A stretch of DNA of 62,350 nt from Malikia granosa (GTDB taxonomy: Bacteria; Pseudomonadota; Gammaproteobacteria; Burkholderiales; Burkholderiaceae_C), in assembly GCF_002980595.1 (NCBI RefSeq), contig NZ_PVLQ01000024.1, forward strand, positions 1 through 62,350. The letters run 5' to 3'. The translations under genes and the position numbers were made by a program. The notes beneath the pieces are model-generated. The model made no database searches. It saw only the letters and a list, made by a program, of their open reading frames with translations, and was not told the DNA's origin. Positions 36,583-45,659 of the stretch are shown here, one piece after another. The number at the start of each line of letters is the position of its first letter. Positions within the stretch are counted from its first letter, which is position 1.

Positions 36583-37671
36583 ATGTCTCCCAGATCCTCG
36601 AACCTTCCGCCGAGCACTGACATCAAACAGGCCAGCACCGAGGCACCGCCCTCGACCGTGCGCGAGGGCGGCAAGCGCCGGGTGCAGATGGCCGACATCG
36701 CGCGCCTGGCGGGCGTCTCGGCCTCGACCGTGTCACGCGCGCTGAGCGGCAGCCCGCTGATCCCCGAAGCGACCCGGGAACGCATCGCCGAGCTCGCGCG
36801 CTCGCTCAACTACCAGGTCAATGTCGGCGCGGCCAACCTGCGCAAGCGCGACATCCAGACCGTGGGCATCGTCATCCTGGGCGACAGCATGCAGACGATC
36901 TCGGACCCCTTCATCCTGAACATCCTCGGTGCGGTGGCCGATGCGCTCGACGAGCGCGGCATGAGCCTGCTGCTGACCCGGCTGAACCAGGAGCGCCAGG
37001 GCCAGATGGCCGCCATGGTCGACAGCGGCCAGGTCGCCGGCCTGATCGTGATCGGCCAGCTGACCTGGCACGACTACCTGAACGAGCTGGCCAGGCGCGG
37101 CATTCCGATGGCGGTCTGGGGCGCCTGCCTGCCCGATGCCTTCTACTCGACCGTGGGCGGCGACAACGCCAGCGGCGGCTATCTCGCGACGCGCCATCTG
37201 CTGCTGCAGGGCGCGCGACGGATCGCCTTCTTCGGCGACACCAGCCATCCCGAGGCGGGCCTGCGCTACCAGGGCTATGTGCGCGCCCTGGGCGAGGCCG
37301 GCCTGCAGCCCGATCCGCGGCTGCACCAGCCCTTCCTGTTCGGTGACCGGCGCATCCGCCAGGTGATCGACCTGTGGCTGGACCAGAAGCTGGACTTCGA
37401 TGCCATCTTCGCGAGCTCGGACATTGCGGCGATCTCGCTCATCGGTGCGCTGCAGGAGCGCGGACTGGAAGTGCCGCGCGATGTCCGGGTGGTGGGCTAC
37501 GACGACATCACCCTGTCGACCTATCTCCATCCGTCGCTGACCTCGGTGCGCCAGCCGACGATAGTGGCCGGCCGGGCGTTGGTCGAATTGCTGTTCGAGG
37601 CGATTGCCGGTCAGCCGCGCCGGACCGTGATGCTGCCGGCCGAACTGGTGGTACGCGACAGCACGGCTTGA
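36583..37671 (+). CDS. LacI-family regulator, likely controller of the porin and agl operon
   Basis: A 362-aa LacI-type protein with an extended N terminus of about 28 residues, helix-turn-helix at about 28-52 (VQMADIARLAGVSASTVSRA), hinge GAANLRKR and a periplasmic-binding-protein effector domain (DAIFASSDIAAISLIGALQE). It resembles AglR-type regulators of alpha-glucoside genes. The start at 36583 (MSPRSSNLPP) is preferred because the upstream frame crosses the terminator. Candidate binding sites are the GCAANCGNTTGC palindromes before the porin and before aglE; that link is inferred. Confidence 0.87.
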   Translation: MSPRSSNLPPSTDIKQASTEAPPSTVREGGKRRVQMADIARLAGVSASTVSRALSGSPLIPEATRERIAELARSLNYQVNVGAANLRKRDIQTVGIVILGDSMQTISDPFILNILGAVADALDERGMSLLLTRLNQERQGQMAAMVDSGQVAGLIVIGQLTWHDYLNELARRGIPMAVWGACLPDAFYSTVGGDNASGGYLATRHLLLQGARRIAFFGDTSHPEAGLRYQGYVRALGEAGLQPDPRLHQPFLFGDRRIRQVIDLWLDQKLDFDAIFASSDIAAISLIGALQERGLEVPRDVRVVGYDDITLSTYLHPSLTSVRQPTIVAGRALVELLFEAIAGQPRRTVMLPAELVVRDSTA

Positions 37672-37799
37672 ATCAGCCGCCGTTCTCGGGCAGGAAGCTT
37701 GCGCCCCTGTCGAGACTACAGCCCCAGGGATCAATGCAATTGCGCCAAAAATTCCTGCGAGCTTTGAAATACCACCCGATTTTTCGTGTTACGATCAAT

Positions 37800-37990
37800 A
37801 TTCGGGTGCGTTACTCAAATCCATGAGCAACGTTAAACGGGAAGCCGGTGAAACTGCGATTGCAGTCATTCCGGCGCAGCCCCCGCTGCTGTAAGCCAGA
37901 CGACTCTGCCCACTGCCACTGTGTTCACGGACATGGGAAGGCGCGGAGAAGGATGAAGGCGAGCCAGAATACCGGCCCGAAAAATGTCAG
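37800..37990 (+). promoter_or_regulatory. Cobalamin (AdoCbl) riboswitch
   Basis: The stretch shows the conserved landmarks in order: ACGGGAAGCCGGTGAAACTGC, GCGCAGCCCCCGCTGCTGTAA, GGGAAGGCGCGGAGAAGGATG, and the B12 box GAGCCAGAATACCGGCC. It lies in the 433-base leader of cbiM, whose start is 38105. High cobalamin would shut down the whole cobalt-uptake and corrin operon. The first 130 bases after the LacI gene (37672-37799) hold nothing recognisable. Confidence 0.93.
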
Positions 37991-38024
37991 CACCATTCCC
38001 CGGGGTGACGGGAAACTGCTTCGA

Positions 38025-38055
38025 CAGGCCTAGCTGCGCTCAGGTCTGTTGTTTG
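38025..38055 (+). terminator. Hairpin after riboswitch, possible expression platform
   Basis: CAGGCCT and AGGTCTG pair (one G-U) around a ten-base loop, followed by TTGTTTG, between the B12 box and cbiM. It could be the terminator of the riboswitch; the weak T-run leaves translational control by masking of the cbiM ribosome site (GGGAGG) possible. Confidence 0.35.
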
Positions 38056-38104
38056 CATTCGTCCTCCGTTTGGTGTTTTTTCAACATTCGACGGGAGGTT
38101 TCGA

Positions 38105-38782
38105 ATGCACATCATGGAAGGTTTCCTGCCATTCGAGCACGCGCTCGGCTGGTCGGTGGCAGCTACCCCTTTTTTGGCCTATGGCCTTCATGCGGTGCGC
38201 CGCGACATTCGCCAACACCCTGAGCGGCGCATGTTGCTAGGCGTCGCTGCCGCGTTCAGTTTTCTGCTGTCGGCGCTCAAACTGCCTTCGGTCACTGGCA
38301 GCAGTTCACACCCCACCGGCGTGGGTTTGGGTGCCTTGCTGTTCGGTTCCTGGGTCATGGTGCCGATCGCTTTTGTGGTGTTGCTGTTCCAGGCTTTGCT
38401 GCTGGCTCACGGTGGATTGACTACCCTGGGGGCCAATCTGTTTGCCATGGGCATCGTCGGCCCGTTCGTGGCCCATGGCCTGTTCCGGCTATCTCGCTTA
38501 TTGGGACTGCCCTGGGTTGCAGCGGTATTCCTGGGGGCCTGCCTGGGCAATCTGGCCACCTATCTGACCACTTCGCTGCAATTGGCCTGGGCCTTTCCCG
38601 ATCCGGTCGGAGGCTTTGCCGGATCGCTGGCCAAGTTCGCTGGCATTTTTGCGCTGACGCAAATCCCGCTGGCCATCAGCGAGGGCTTGCTGACCGTTCT
38701 GGTCGTCAATGCCTTGCGCCGCTACAACCCGGATGAACTGAGCCAGATGCGGCTGTTCCATGCGACGAGAGGCCGGGCATGA
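38105..38782 (+). CDS. cbiM: Cobalt transporter substrate-binding/membrane subunit CbiM
   Basis: CbiM is the metal-selecting S-component of the CbiMNQO ECF cobalt importer. The 225-aa membrane protein starts MHIMEGFLP, the conserved N-terminal loop whose residues ligate cobalt, and has about seven hydrophobic helices (including [20 protein letters not shown], a hallmark). A GGGAGG ribosome site precedes the ATG. It is the first gene after the cobalamin riboswitch and overlaps cbiN by four bases. Confidence 0.95.
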   Translation: MHIMEGFLPFEHALGWSVAATPFLAYGLHAVRRDIRQHPERRMLLGVAAAFSFLLSALKLPSVTGSSSHPTGVGLGALLFGSWVMVPIAFVVLLFQALLLAHGGLTTLGANLFAMGIVGPFVAHGLFRLSRLLGLPWVAAVFLGACLGNLATYLTTSLQLAWAFPDPVGGFAGSLAKFAGIFALTQIPLAISEGLLTVLVVNALRRYNPDELSQMRLFHATRGRA

Positions 38783-39126
38783 AAAAAACCAACCTTTTCA
38801 TAGTGGCAACCTTGTTTGGTATGATCATCTTTCCGCTGTGGTGGGTGACCGGTATGGAGCCGGCCGCCGGAACCGAATGGTTCAGCGGCTCGGACAGCCA
38901 GGCACAGGACATGATCCTGGCCCTGGCGCCGGATTACTTGACCTGGTTCGAACCCCTGTGGAAGCCGGCCAGCGGCGAGATCGAATCCTTGCTGTTTGCC
39001 CTGCAAGCGGCCCTGGGGGCTGGTTTCATCGGCTACTGGTTCGGTGTGTCGGTCACCCGGCATGAGCTGCGCCAGTCTCAGCCGGCTCGCCTGCCTGATC
39101 CGATCCAGTCTCGTGTGGATTGTTGA
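38779..39126 (+). CDS. cbiN: Cobalt transporter subunit CbiN
   Basis: A 115-aa protein with two membrane helices flanking a periplasmic loop ([20 protein letters not shown]), as in CbiN. It assists loading of cobalt into CbiM. The length and the PWWxPxxxP-like [20 protein letters not shown] segment fit the family. Overlaps cbiM and cbiQ. Confidence 0.9.
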   Translation: MKKTNLFIVATLFGMIIFPLWWVTGMEPAAGTEWFSGSDSQAQDMILALAPDYLTWFEPLWKPASGEIESLLFALQAALGAGFIGYWFGVSVTRHELRQSQPARLPDPIQSRVDC

Positions 39127-39862
39127 GCGCTCGGCGCACCACAACCGCTGGTACGCCGTGACGCCCGTAGCCAAAGGCATTTTTGCCCTGGCGGGGCTTG
39201 CTGCGGCCTATCTGGCGCAAACACCTGCTGCGGCCTTGACTGTGGCGGGGGCCTGCTTCGTCGCGGCGTGGCTCGGTGCTGGCGTGCGCCTGGTCTGGTA
39301 CCTACGTGTGGCGGCTGCCCCGCTGGGTTTCCTGGCGCTGTCTGCGCTGTCCATGCTCGGTTCCGTCGCCTGGTCTGCCGAGGCGGGTTGGGCATTGCGC
39401 CTGAATCCCGCCGCGCTGACGCAGGCTGTGATGGCCAGCGCTCGTGCCCTGGCGGCGCTGTCGGCCTTGTTGGCACTGGTGCTCACCACGCCCTTGTCGC
39501 ATCTGCTGGCCCTGTTGCGCCGGCTGCACTGCCCAGAGGTGTTGCTGGATCTGATGGTGCTGTGCTATCGCTTGCTGTTCGTGTTTGCCGATGCCAGCCG
39601 CGACACACTGGCCGCGCAATCGGCCCGGCTGGGTTTCAGCAGCCCTGTGCGATCGCTGCGTTCTATGGGTCTGCTGGTGAGCAATCTGGCAGCTCAGGTG
39701 GCGTTTCGCGCACGCGGTCTGCAAACGGCTGCCGAGGCACGGTGTAGCGATGGCAGCTTGCGCTTTTTGACGCCCCTATTTGTCCACACTGGCCGCCACA
39801 TTGCGCTGGGCAGTGCCGCCGGGGTGGGTTTGCTGATGCTGGCCTGGAGACTGTCGGTATGA
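39113..39862 (+). CDS. cbiQ: ECF transporter transmembrane subunit CbiQ
   Basis: CbiQ couples the ATPase CbiO to CbiM. The protein has about six hydrophobic segments and the cytoplasmic coupling motifs (ASRDTLAAQSARLGFSS, and FRARGLQTAAEAR). I place the start at GTG 39113, 14 bases inside cbiN, because [13 protein letters not shown] then aligns with the normal CbiQ start; an ATG at 39062 is possible but adds residues that only exist because of the cbiN overlap. That gives 249 aa, near the family length. It overlaps cbiO by four bases. Confidence 0.85.
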   Translation: MWIVERSAHHNRWYAVTPVAKGIFALAGLAAAYLAQTPAAALTVAGACFVAAWLGAGVRLVWYLRVAAAPLGFLALSALSMLGSVAWSAEAGWALRLNPAALTQAVMASARALAALSALLALVLTTPLSHLLALLRRLHCPEVLLDLMVLCYRLLFVFADASRDTLAAQSARLGFSSPVRSLRSMGLLVSNLAAQVAFRARGLQTAAEARCSDGSLRFLTPLFVHTGRHIALGSAAGVGLLMLAWRLSV

Positions 39863-40743
39863 CCGCCGTGCTGGAATTGATCGAGGTGGGGTATGTTTAC
39901 CCCGACGGGCGTGCTGGCCTGCAGCGTTGTTTTTTGCGTTTGCGCGCTGCGGCCCGGCACGCCATTCTGGGCGCCAACGGCGCGGGCAAGACCACCTTGC
40001 TGCAACACCTGAACGCGCTGTTGCGCCCTCAGGTCGGCCAGGTGTTTTTCCAGGGGCAGCCGATCGACTACCGGCGCCAGGGCTTGCAGCGGGTGCGACA
40101 AGGGGTTGGGCTGGTGTTCCAGAACCCCGACCGGCAGCTGTTTTCCGCGAACGTGTACGAGGACGTGTCGTTTGGGCCGCTCAATCTGGGGCTGGACTTG
40201 CACCAGGTACGGCAGCTTGTGGAGCAAGCCCTGACGGCGGTCGGCATGGCCGAGCATGTCGACCGGCCGGTGCACGAGCTGAGTTTTGGCCAGAAAAAAC
40301 GTGTCTGCATCGCCGGTGTGCTGGCCATGCAGCCACAGGTGCTGTTGCTCGACGAGCCGATGGCCGGCCTGGACGCAGACATGCAGCATGAGCTGACGGT
40401 CTTGCTCGATGGACTGATCGACCAGGGAGTCACCGTGGTGCTGACTTCGCACGATGTGGACTTTGCCTATCGCTGGGCTGACGACATCCACCTGCTGGCC
40501 GCTGGCCGCTGCATCGCGTCATTCCCGGCTTCCGACCTGCCCAAGCACACCGAGGCCTTGCGTGATGCAGCACAACCCTCGCCTATCGCCCTGCGCCTGC
40601 ATGCGGCGCTGGCCGAGCGGGGCTGGCTAGCCGCGCAGACAGTGCCACGCAGTGTCGAGGCGCTGTTGGCCACCTTGCCTCCCGCCCGCACTGGCATCTG
40701 CCATCCGTTTTCTTCCACCCTTTCAGAGCACCCCTTCCTATGA
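39859..40743 (+). CDS. cbiO: Cobalt ECF transporter ATPase CbiO
   Basis: The 294-aa ATPase has Walker A GANGAGKTT (residues 38-46), Q-loop FQNPDRQLFSANVYEDVSFG (typical of CbiO/EcfA), signature LSFGQKKRVCIAGVL and Walker B VLLLDEPMAGLD. It powers cobalt uptake through CbiMNQ. The C-terminal 60 residues after the cassette look less conserved. Overlaps cbiQ and cobM by four bases each. Confidence 0.94.
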   Translation: MTAVLELIEVGYVYPDGRAGLQRCFLRLRAAARHAILGANGAGKTTLLQHLNALLRPQVGQVFFQGQPIDYRRQGLQRVRQGVGLVFQNPDRQLFSANVYEDVSFGPLNLGLDLHQVRQLVEQALTAVGMAEHVDRPVHELSFGQKKRVCIAGVLAMQPQVLLLDEPMAGLDADMQHELTVLLDGLIDQGVTVVLTSHDVDFAYRWADDIHLLAAGRCIASFPASDLPKHTEALRDAAQPSPIALRLHAALAERGWLAAQTVPRSVEALLATLPPARTGICHPFSSTLSEHPFL

Positions 40744-41531
40744 TCCCCGCTCTTACCGGCACCGTCTGGTTCGTGGGCGCCGGCCCCGGCGACCCGGAAC
40801 TCATCACCGTCAAGGGCCGCAGGCTGCTGGAGCAGGCCGGCGCGGTGCTGTTCGCCGGCTCGCTGGTCGACCAGGCCGCCACCCGATATGCCCCGGCGGG
40901 TTGCCTGATTCGGGACTCCAAGGACATGACCCTGGAGGAGATGACGCAATGGCTGGAGCAACAAGCGCGGCAACACCCGACGGTGGTGCGCCTGCAAACC
41001 GGCGACCCGGCCCTGTATGGCGCCTTGATCGAGATGACTCGGCCATTGACAGCCGCCGGCATCGCCTGGGCTGTGGTACCCGGTGTGTCGTCGGCCATGG
41101 CTTCGATGGCGGCGGCAGGGGAATCGATGACTCTGCCTGAAGTGACCCAAAGCGTGATCTTCACACGCGTTGAGGGCCGCACTCCGATGCCACCCGGGGA
41201 AGACCTGGCTGCGCTGGCGGCACATCACACGACGCTGTGCATCTTCTTGTCGATCACCTTGCTGCACAAGGTCGAGGCCGGTTTGCGGGCCGCCGGCTGG
41301 CCTGACGCTGCGCCCATGCTGGTGGTTCATAAAGCCAGTTGGCCCGGGGAAGAACGCATCGTGCGCGGCACCCTGGCCGATATCAAGCAGCGTTGCCGCG
41401 ACGCGGGCATTGTCAGTCAGGCCATGGTCATCGCCAGCCCGACGCTGGGCGCTGCCGGCTGGGACCAGCTGGTCCGCTCCAAGTTGTACGACCCCGCATT
41501 CACCCACCGTTTCCGAAAGGCCATCGCATGA
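40740..41531 (+). CDS. cobM: (Cobalt-)precorrin-4 C11-methyltransferase
   Basis: Member of the tetrapyrrole methylase family (263 aa) that methylates C11 of the corrin precursor using S-adenosylmethionine; called CbiF in the cobalt-early route and CobM in the late one. Motifs: VGAGPGDPELITVKG at residues 12-26, RLQTGDPALYGALIEM near 85, and SVIFTRVEGRTPMP, typical of CbiF/CobM. Overlapping neighbours on both sides show operon coupling. With CbiX, CbiD and CbiG present, the cobalt-containing substrate is likelier. Confidence 0.92.
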   Translation: MIPALTGTVWFVGAGPGDPELITVKGRRLLEQAGAVLFAGSLVDQAATRYAPAGCLIRDSKDMTLEEMTQWLEQQARQHPTVVRLQTGDPALYGALIEMTRPLTAAGIAWAVVPGVSSAMASMAAAGESMTLPEVTQSVIFTRVEGRTPMPPGEDLAALAAHHTTLCIFLSITLLHKVEAGLRAAGWPDAAPMLVVHKASWPGEERIVRGTLADIKQRCRDAGIVSQAMVIASPTLGAAGWDQLVRSKLYDPAFTHRFRKAIA

Positions 41532-42430
41532 GCAGCACACCAGACACCATCCTTCTCGTGGGGCATGGCTCCCGCGAGGCATCGGGCAACCAGGAAATCC
41601 AGACCTTTGTCGAGCAGTGGCGCACCCGCCGCCCGGACTGGCGCATCGAGCTGTGCTTCATCGAATTCGCGCCACCTTCGCTGCACGATGGCCTTGTGGC
41701 AGCGGCACAGGGCGCCCGCCGGGTGTTGGTGCTGCCCTTGATCCTGAACGCGGCTGGCCATGTGAAGATGGAAATCCCGGAGGCGATCGAGCACGCGCGC
41801 GAGCACGCGCCGGGCGTGGAGTACCTGTACGGCCCGCATCTCACCGCCTGCGATCCGATCCTTGCCATCCTCAAGCGTCGCCTGCGCAAGGCCATGGCCG
41901 CGCTGGACATGCCTGACCCCACCACCACCGGGGTGGTGTTGCTGGGGCGTGGTTCATCGGACCGTGCCGCCAACGGCGACATGGCCAAGATGGCGCGATG
42001 GCTGCAGGAAGAAACCGACCACGAGCTGGTCGATCTGGCTTTCACCGGCATCACCTACCCCAGGCTGGAACGGGTGGTGCAGCGCCAAGCCCTGCTCGGC
42101 ATGAAGCAGGTGATCGTGCTGCCGTACTACCTGTACACCGGTACCCTGATGCAGCGCATCCAGCGCCAGGTGGAACACTTGCGTGGCCAGTACCCGCAGA
42201 TGCGTTTTGCCTGCGGCACGCAGTTCGGCTTGGAACCCGAAATCTTCGAGCTGCTGGAGCAGCGCGCTGCGGACCTTCAAGCCGGCAGGCCCGAGAGCAA
42301 GATGCCTTGCGACGGCTGCAGCTTGCGCGAAATTGCCCACGAACTGGGGCATGGGCACTCCCATGCGCACACCCATGAGCACACGGTCCCGGTGGTGTTG
42401 CAGGGCGCCCTGGCGGAGGCCCTGGCATGA
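41528..42430 (+). CDS. cbiX: Sirohydrochlorin cobaltochelatase CbiX (long form)
   Basis: CbiX inserts cobalt into sirohydrochlorin, opening the early-cobalt route. The 300-aa protein is the two-domain form: catalytic His in ILLVGHGSREASG (about residue 13) and a second chelatase-like half with GRGSSDRAANGDMAKMAR in which the matching position is Arg. Near the C terminus it has a possible metal site: CDGC followed by HGHSHAHTHEH, a histidine-rich tail common in long CbiX proteins. It overlaps cobM and cbiC by four bases. Confidence 0.93.
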   Translation: MSSTPDTILLVGHGSREASGNQEIQTFVEQWRTRRPDWRIELCFIEFAPPSLHDGLVAAAQGARRVLVLPLILNAAGHVKMEIPEAIEHAREHAPGVEYLYGPHLTACDPILAILKRRLRKAMAALDMPDPTTTGVVLLGRGSSDRAANGDMAKMARWLQEETDHELVDLAFTGITYPRLERVVQRQALLGMKQVIVLPYYLYTGTLMQRIQRQVEHLRGQYPQMRFACGTQFGLEPEIFELLEQRAADLQAGRPESKMPCDGCSLREIAHELGHGHSHAHTHEHTVPVVLQGALAEALA

Positions 42431-43116
42431 GCACGGTCAATAGCGTCACCGAGCAGCTGACCAGCGCCGGCCAGGCGATCGAGCACGACAGCTTCGCGAT
42501 CATCGACGCCGAGGCAGGACCCTGCCGCTACAGCGAGGTCCAGTGGCCGATCGTGCGGCGCATGATCCATGCCAATGCCGATTTCGAGTTCAACGGCCTG
42601 ACCGACTTCCACCCCGAGGCAGTGAGCGCAGGCATCGCCGCCATGCTGCGCGGCGGTACGCCCGTGGTAGCCGATGTGGAAATGATCTGCTCGGGCCTGT
42701 CGGCGCCCAGGCTGGCCCACTTTGGCATGCGCGCCCATCAGTTCATCAGCGACGCCGATGTAATTGCCCAGGCCCAGGCCGAAAACACCACCCGTGCAGT
42801 ACAGGCCATGCGCAAGGCCCAGCGCCAGGGCTTGCTCGACGGTGCCATCGTGGGCATTGGCAACGCGCCCACGGCCTTGATCGAACTGGTGCGCCTGGTT
42901 CGCGAGGAAGGCGTGCGCCCCGCGCTGGTGGTGGGCATGCCGGTGGGTTTCGTCTCTGCCGCGGAGTCGAAAGACCTGATGGCCGGACTCGACGCGGTAC
43001 CCTGGATCGTGATCCGGGGCCGCAAGGGCGGCTCGACCCTGGTGGTGGCGGCGCTGCATGCCTTGCTGGCGCTGGCCGAAGCGCGTCAGCAAGCCCTGGC
43101 ATCCACCCGGGCCTGA
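42427..43116 (+). CDS. cbiC: Precorrin-8X methylmutase CbiC
   Basis: CbiC moves a methyl group from C11 to C12 to give (cobyrinate) hydrogenobyrinate. The 229-aa protein has the catalytic histidine H48 in RRMIHANADFEF, and the conserved GIAAMLRGGTPVVADVEM and GVRPALVVGMPVGFVSAAES segments. Length typical. It overlaps cbiX by four bases and is six bases from cbiD. Confidence 0.94.
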   Translation: MSTVNSVTEQLTSAGQAIEHDSFAIIDAEAGPCRYSEVQWPIVRRMIHANADFEFNGLTDFHPEAVSAGIAAMLRGGTPVVADVEMICSGLSAPRLAHFGMRAHQFISDADVIAQAQAENTTRAVQAMRKAQRQGLLDGAIVGIGNAPTALIELVRLVREEGVRPALVVGMPVGFVSAAESKDLMAGLDAVPWIVIRGRKGGSTLVVAALHALLALAEARQQALASTRA

Positions 43117-43122
43117 CACCGC

Positions 43123-44325
43123 ATGATGGAGAAGAACTCCCAGCGCGGCACGCGCACCGGCTTCACCACCGGCGCCTGTTCGGCCGCCGCCGCACGTGCG
43201 GCGGCGATCGGGCTGGCCCAGGGCCAGGTACCCGCCGCGATCGAGAGCCTGCTGCCCAATGGCAGCCGGACGTCCTTTGCGGTGCAGGATGGCCGCTGCG
43301 ACGAACTGAGCGCACATGCGGTGGTGGTGAAGTTCGCCGGCGACGATCCGGACTGCACCGACGGTGCCCACCTGACCGTCGACTTGCGTTTGCTGCCGCA
43401 CCAGACAGGCAAGGTGGTGTACCGCGCCGGCGAAGGCGTGGGCACGGTGACGATGCCGGGCCTTGGTCTGGAAGTGGGCGGTCCGGCCATCAATCCGGTG
43501 CCGCGGCAAAACATCCTGGACAACATCCGCGAGGCGGCCCCGGGTCTGCTGGCCGAGCACGGACTGGAAATCACCATCAGCGTGCCAGGGGGCCAGGACA
43601 TGGCCCGCAAGACCACCAACGCGCGCCTGGGCATTCTGGGAGGCATCAGCATCCTGGGGACCACGGGCATCGTCAAGCCCTATTCGACGGCGGCCTGGCG
43701 TGCCAGCGTGGTCCAGGGCATCCAGGTGGCGGCCACGCTGGGTCATGGCGTGGTCGCCCTGACCACGGGCGGGCGCACCGAAAGCTTTGCCATGACCGAG
43801 TTGCGTCAGGATCGCCCCGAATTGCCGGCGGCCTGTTTCGTGCAGATGGGCGATTTCCTGCGCTACGCCCTCGACGAGGTCGTGGCACAGGGCATCCGCC
43901 TGGTGGTGCTGGGCGTGATGGTGGGCAAGCTCACCAAGATCGCCCAGGGCGAAACCATCACCCACGCCAACCGTGCCGAGGTCGACACCGATCTCGTCGC
44001 TCGCCTGGCGCGCGACATTGGTGCCAGCGAGGCGGACTGCCAGGCCATCGCACAGGCTGAAACCGCGCGCTTTGGCGCCGAGTTGATGGTGGAGCGCGGA
44101 CTGGGCGAGGCCTTTCACCGCGCGCTGGCTCAAGCCGCCATCGACACCTTGACCGCGCCTGGGCGCTACGGCAACGCCTTCCAGCTGCGGGTGTTGGTGT
44201 GCGACTTTTCCGGCCAGAAAGTGGCCGATTTGTGGTCGGCGCCGGCCCGTGAATGCGCCTCGCCCGTCACTGCCGGGCGCACCGGCATTGGCCATCTCCA
44301 GCACCCGGACTTCGACACCGAATGA
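43123..44325 (+). CDS. cbiD: Cobalt-precorrin-5B C1-methyltransferase CbiD
   Basis: CbiD methylates C1 of cobalt-precorrin-5B and is specific to the early-cobalt (anaerobic) pathway. The 400-aa protein starts RGTRTGFTTGACSAAAARAA (residues about 8-27), the family signature, and has GGISILGTTGIVKPYSTAAW near residue 170. Overlaps cbiET by four bases. Its presence is the best sign of the anaerobic-type route here. Confidence 0.94.
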   Translation: MMEKNSQRGTRTGFTTGACSAAAARAAAIGLAQGQVPAAIESLLPNGSRTSFAVQDGRCDELSAHAVVVKFAGDDPDCTDGAHLTVDLRLLPHQTGKVVYRAGEGVGTVTMPGLGLEVGGPAINPVPRQNILDNIREAAPGLLAEHGLEITISVPGGQDMARKTTNARLGILGGISILGTTGIVKPYSTAAWRASVVQGIQVAATLGHGVVALTTGGRTESFAMTELRQDRPELPAACFVQMGDFLRYALDEVVAQGIRLVVLGVMVGKLTKIAQGETITHANRAEVDTDLVARLARDIGASEADCQAIAQAETARFGAELMVERGLGEAFHRALAQAAIDTLTAPGRYGNAFQLRVLVCDFSGQKVADLWSAPARECASPVTAGRTGIGHLQHPDFDTE

Positions 44326-45659
44326 CCCTCGACACCCTCCGCCAAGATCCCAACCCCTGCCGCGTGATCGGCGTGCTCGATGATGGGGTGGCCAGTCTGA
44401 GCACCACCGCACTGGCCCACCTTCGCACCGCCGATGTGGTGGTGGGCGGTACCCGTACCTTGGCGCTGTTCGCACGCGAATTCAAACCCGGTGCGGTATT
44501 GCATGATCTGACTGGACAACTCGGCGCCTTGCCCGAATGGATACGCGCGGCCCGGGCCGCGAACCAGGCCAGCGTGGTGCTGGCCACCGGTGACCCGCTG
44601 TGCCATGGCATTGCGCCCTACCTGGCGCAGCAGCTGTGCCTTGATGCACTGGAAATCCTGCCCAATCTGTCCACCCTGCAGCTGGCCTGCGCCCGGGTCG
44701 GCCTGGCGTGGCAGGACGCCGCCATCTTGTCGGTGCACGGCAAGGACGCCGGAGAGTGGACGCGCGGCAGCCGCCCCCAGCATGGTTTGTACCACCTGGC
44801 TCAGGCCTTGCGCGCGCAGGACCGCCTGCTGGTGCTGACCAGCCCGGCCAACAGCCCGGACCGGCTGGCTCGTCTGCTGCTGGCCGAAGGGCTGGGTGAC
44901 GACTTCCAGCTCGCGGTCGCCGCCGACCTGCTGCAGGCCACTGAACGGGTGTGGTCGCAGCTGGCGCCATCGGATGCGGCCAGGATGGCTTTTCCGGCGC
45001 TGAATGTGGTGCTGTTGTGGCGGATTCGGCCACGACCCACGCCAGTGCACATGGGGCTGGCGGACAACGCCTACGAGCAACGCCAGCCCGACAAAGGTCT
45101 GATCACCAAGCAAGAGGTGCGCGCCGTCAGCCTGGCCAGGCTGCAACTGCGCGCCCACAGCGTGGTCTGGGACATCGGCGCCGGCTCGGGCTCGGTGGGC
45201 CTGGAGGCGGCACGACTCTGCCCGCTTGGCCATGTGTATGCGATTGAAAAAAACGAGGCCGATCACGCGATTGCCGCACGCAACCATGCTGCCTTCGGCG
45301 TCAGCAACTACAGCCTGGCGCTGGGCAAGGCACCGGAGCAGTTGGACCACTGGCCCGACCCCGACGCCGTGTTCATCGGGGGCTCGGGTGGCGAACTGGC
45401 CGGGCTCATCCACCTTGTGCTGCACCGCTTGCGCCCGGGCGGACATCTCGTGATGAACTTCGTCACCCTGGAAAACCTGGCCACGGCCACCGACACGCTG
45501 CAACGCGCCGCAGTTGCCGCCGACCTGTCCTGGGACGTATTGCAACTGCAGGCCGCCCGCAGCAAGCCGATTCTGCACATGCACCGCATGGCTGCCGAAA
45601 ACCCGGTGTGGCTGGTCTGCGCTCACAAACCCGAACCGCAGGAGTCCGCGCATGACTGA
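44322..45659 (+). CDS. cbiET: Fused precorrin-6Y/7 methyltransferase CbiET (CobL-like)
   Basis: A 445-aa fusion: residues about 10-220 form the CbiE tetrapyrrole methylase (VVLATGDPLCHGIAPYL, and AAILSVHGKDAGEW), which methylates C5. Residues about 245-445 form the Rossmann-type CbiT (VVWDIGAGSGSVGLEAARL, 281-299), which methylates C15 and removes the acetate side-chain carboxyl. This fusion is called CobL in aerobic producers. The start at 44322 overlaps cbiD; the stop overlaps cbiL. Confidence 0.93.
   Translation: MTLDTLRQDPNPCRVIGVLDDGVASLSTTALAHLRTADVVVGGTRTLALFAREFKPGAVLHDLTGQLGALPEWIRAARAANQASVVLATGDPLCHGIAPYLAQQLCLDALEILPNLSTLQLACARVGLAWQDAAILSVHGKDAGEWTRGSRPQHGLYHLAQALRAQDRLLVLTSPANSPDRLARLLLAEGLGDDFQLAVAADLLQATERVWSQLAPSDAARMAFPALNVVLLWRIRPRPTPVHMGLADNAYEQRQPDKGLITKQEVRAVSLARLQLRAHSVVWDIGAGSGSVGLEAARLCPLGHVYAIEKNEADHAIAARNHAAFGVSNYSLALGKAPEQLDHWPDPDAVFIGGSGGELAGLIHLVLHRLRPGGHLVMNFVTLENLATATDTLQRAAVAADLSWDVLQLQAARSKPILHMHRMAAENPVWLVCAHKPEPQESAHD

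Noticed and set aside
42277-44475. 732-aa minus-strand frame opposite cbiC and cbiD
   Set aside because: Antisense shadow of conserved corrin genes, His/Gly/Arg-rich noise.
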